64,000 nucleotides of DNA from Macropodus opercularis (lineage: Eukaryota > Chordata > Actinopteri > Anabantiformes > Osphronemidae): positions 2,279,001 to 2,343,000 of the forward strand of contig CM061094.1 in the NCBI GenBank assembly GCA_030770545.1, read 5' to 3'. The stretch's first letter is position 1. Each line of letters starts with the position of its first letter. This document shows, piece after piece, positions 61,115-64,000 of this stretch. A program made the position numbers and the translations under genes. The notes beneath the pieces were generated by a model. It saw nothing but the letters and a program-made list of their open reading frames with translations, made no database searches and was not told where the DNA came from.

Positions 61115-64000
61115 TGTCACGATCGGCAGCTATTTGGTAGAGGGTCCGCTCAGGTTCCTGATCTCGCCATGATTGGGACCATGCGAGTCAGATTGAGAGC
61201 ACGCGAGTCACTGACCAAGACCAGATGGTGGTGCACTCAGTTGCGGCAGCTAAGTGTCCCAGTTATTAGTGCTATGTTTGGATGTTTTTGTATGTTTTGT
61301 GTACGGTTCAGTCTGGTGAAAAACATCTACAGCCGACACGATCTTCTTAAGATCGGAGTTTGCAACGAAGGGAGCATAACAAGCGAGTTTATCCGCTTGC
61401 ACAACATCCCAGTGGGGGTAGCGAGGAACCCCGGCTCTCTGTGGATTATCATCCCAACGGGAAGGAGGTGCAGGCGGCGGAGAGAGAGAAGGAAAAGGCT
61501 GCAGGGCTGGCGCGCTAGCCAGGCCACGGAGGCAGCCACTCAGGCCACCGCTCCCCAGCTTATTCCTCTCGAATGCCAGACCCGTCGCAAATAAGATGGA
61601 TGAACTGAGGATACAGACCGCGACGAACAACTGCGTGAAGGATGCGTGCGTTCTGCTCATCACAGAGACCTGGCTGCAACAATCCGTCCCAGACTCTCGG
61701 AACAACAGCTGGTGACCAACACAGTGGCTATAGACAGTCACTGTTCACCGGACTTAGAATATCTGACTGTCAAATGCAGGCCTTTTATCTCCCAAGGGAG
61801 TTTACTGTGGACATGGTCACGGCTGTGTACATACCACCGGATGCTAATGCTAACACAGCTATCGGACTCCTGTATGCAAGCGCTAGCAACAAGCAGAGCA
61901 CGTACCCTGACGCTGTGCGGATCACAGCAGGAGACTTTCATGCAGACTTAAAGGCAGCGCTCCCTAAGTTCCACCAGCACGTAAAGTGCGCTACTAGGGG
62001 AGAGACGACTCTGGACAAGGTCTATTCTAACATCAAACTGGGCTACAGGGCCAGACCACTACCACACCTGGGTCAGTCTGACCACCTGTCCTTGCTGCTC
62101 ATTCCTGCATATGCCCCCATCAAGAAAACGACTCCCACCATCATAAAGACTGTTGCCACATGGCCAGATGGTGCCTCCCAGCAGCTGCAGGACTGCTTTG
62201 ACAGAACCAACTGGAAGGTCTTTGAACATCAGAACCTGGAGATATTCACAGACAGTGTACTGTGCTACATCAAGAACTGCATAGACACGGTCACAGTGGA
62301 CAAATCCGGGTGTACCCCAACCAGAAGCCCTGGATGACCCAGAAAGTCCAGCAGCTGCTGAGGAAGAGGAACAACGCCTACAGGTCCGGCAACAGAGATC
62401 TCTACAGTGCAGCCCGAGCCAACTTGAAGAGAGGCATCAGAGAGGCCAGAGCAGACTACATTAGGAGGATTGAGGGCCACCTGGACAGTAACAACTGCCG
62501 GCAGGTGTGGCAGGGTGTCCAGCACCTCACCAACTACAGGACCAACGTCAAAGCTGCTGAAGGTGACCTCACGCTAGCAGAGGAACTGAATATCTTCTTT
62601 GCTCACTTTGAAGTTTTTGCACCGGAGGCGGCACAGCTACACCACACGGTGCACAGCAGCACGATCCTCAGTCTGGAGCGGCACAAGGTGAGACGTACCT
62701 TGCGAGCCGTCAACCCGAGGAAGGCGACTGGTCCTGATGGCGTCCCAGGACGAGTGCTGAGGGACTGTGCAGACCAGCTGACTGAAGTCGTCACAAAGAT
62801 CTTCAACCAGTCCCTGGCACAGTCCACTGTCCCATCCTGCCTGAAGTCCTCCACCATAGTCCCCCTGCCCAAGAAGCCCCACATCTCCAGCCTCAATGAC
62901 TACAGACCAATAGCACTCACCCCAGTCGTGATGAAGTGCTTCGAAAAACTGGTCCATAGCCACATCACAGCAAGCCTGCCCTCAAGACTCGACCCACACC
63001 AGTTTGCTTGCAGAGCAAACTGATCCACAGAGGACGCCATAGCAACAGCGCTACATGCTGCACTGTCACACCTGGAGCAGCAGGGCAGCTACGTGTGGAT
63101 GCTCTTTGTGGATTACAGCTCGGCTTTCAACACCATTCTGCCACACAAGCTGGTGGCCAAGCTGGAGGACCTGGGGCTCCCACATCCAACCTGCATGTGG
63201 ATCAGCAGCTTCCTCTCTGGTCGCAGACAAAGACTCAGAGTAGGCCAACACACATCCACGGCCCTAAACTCAGCACCGGCTCCCACCAGGGCTGTGTGCT
63301 GAGTCCACTGCTCTACTCGCTATACACACACGACTGCACCCCTGTCCATTACTGCAACACCATAGTGAAGTTTGCAGACGACACTACAGTGGTGGGGCTC
63401 ATCTCTGACGGGGACGAGTCTGCCTACAGAGGTGAGGTGGAGCAACTATCGACGTGGTGTACGACCAACAACCTTCTTCTCAACACCTCAAAAACAAAAG
63501 AACTCAATAGACTTCAGGAGGAAAAGGACAGACATTCCACAATTACACATCGGCAGGGAATGTGTGGAGAGGGTGGCAACTTCCGCTTCCTGGGAGTCCA
63601 CATAGAGGAGAGTCTGACCTGAAGCGCAACTCTCGCAACTTTCACGAACTCTCATTCTCACTCACGGAGCCGGAACCCCTTTGGACTCGGACCATCGCCG
63701 CACCATCGGGAGGATCATAGTTGCCGTGGTGAGTTCTGGAGGCCTAGCTCGCTACATGGAGGACCGCCGACTAACGGCCAGTCCGGCTTTTCGTTTTAAC
63801 TGCTTTTGACTTCCTGAGCTGGTGTCCTTGTTTTGTTGTACACTCATTTTTTTCCGGTTAAATAAAGTTATTAATTTGAAGCTCCTTAACCATCTGGTCT
63901 CTACTGTTGCTGGCCCCGCTCCAAGTTCTGACCTGCGAGTTCTGACAGTATGTCCCGACCAAAACAATGGACCCCGCGGATTCAACCACAGCTCCTGACA
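61115..64000 (+). mobile_element. Ty3/Gypsy-type LTR retrotransposon, 5' LTR (interrupted) and gag start
   Basis: A TGTCACGATCGGCAGC start at 61115 and a CTGACA end at 63947 are proposed as the LTR limits. The right part (about 63625-63947) carries AATAAA at about 63861. Right after it, at 63967, an ATG opens a frame MDPADSTTAPD, the type of gag start I associate with fish Gypsy elements; it runs off the window. The LTR is interrupted by a LINE. The tRNA primer site is not obvious. The outer copy and target duplication lie outside the window, so the LTR limits are inferred. Confidence 0.55.
61190..63622 (+). mobile_element. LINE of the L2/CR1/jockey group, inactive, 3' truncated
   Basis: Endonuclease-like remnants run from about 61580 (MDELRIQTAT..., LLITETWLQ, later LGQSDHLSLLLIP), with gaps. 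A frame from 62262 includes VNPRKATGPDGVPGRVLRD and SLNDYRPIALTPV, reverse transcriptase blocks. A TGA at 63021-63023 interrupts the frame; the next block is MLFVDYSSAFNTILPH, then after a frameshift near 63280 comes GCVLSPLLYSLYTHDC and the catalytic FADDTT at 63371-63388. Coding stops at 63620, before the usual C-terminal region, and no LINE 3' tail follows. Several lesions make it inactive. In fish such copies are often labelled jockey-like or L2. Confidence 0.85.

Noticed and set aside
61250..61741. Open frame of 163 codons, minus strand
   Set aside because: Antisense to the 5' part of the LINE; no family resemblance.
1..64000. CRISPR arrays, operons, tRNA or rRNA genes, phage-like systems
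   Set aside because: None seen. Regular repeats here are microsatellites and transposon parts of an animal genome. Small ncRNAs could escape reading by eye; tRNAscan-SE and Infernal with Rfam would decide.

Overview
The window is nuclear DNA of a ray-finned (teleost) fish. This rests on long (CA)n tracts, Tc1-like and Ty3/Gypsy-like remnants, L2/CR1/jockey-group LINE pieces with a GAATTGAATTGA-type tail, and vertebrate genes with many small GT-AG exons. All recognised host genes are on the minus strand. Exons were assigned by eye from splice sites, reading phase and remembered protein families; no database was searched.

Layout: (1) 1-12641 holds the 5' end of gnao1 (G-protein alpha-o). Exon 1 is at 12524-12641 and exon 2 at 11691-11733; everything below 11691 appears to be intron 2. 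A CpG-rich promoter with a perfect CRE lies at about 12480-13260. (2) 13.3-31.6 kb is intergenic. It contains a solo LTR nested inside another LTR (22873-23942, both with target-site duplications), a decayed LINE (27.5-28.3 kb) and a Tc1 transposase scrap (29.4 kb). (3) 31.7-38.8 kb is hsf4, a heat-shock transcription factor, with eleven coding exons resolved and the last one uncertain. (4) 41.0-60.8 kb is a tandem array of CYP2-family cytochrome P450 genes. Copy A (41011-44954) is complete and intact. Copy B (48341-54695) is full length but has a 2-bp deletion in exon 3 and a Trp in place of the heme-motif Arg, so it is called a pseudogene. Copy C (57995-60771) is intact from exon 3 to the stop, with exons 1-2 not in the window. 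Broken fragments lie at 46.9-47.3 kb and 55.9-57.1 kb. (5) 61.1-64.0 kb is a LINE nested in what looks like the 5' LTR of a Gypsy-type element whose gag starts at 63967.

No operon-like or new multi-gene system was found. The most interesting items are the two extra introns shared by all three P450 copies, the two separate lesions in copy B, an inverted duplication of a P450 exon interlocked with Tc1 terminal repeats, the nested LTRs, and microsatellites placed against hsf4 splice sites.
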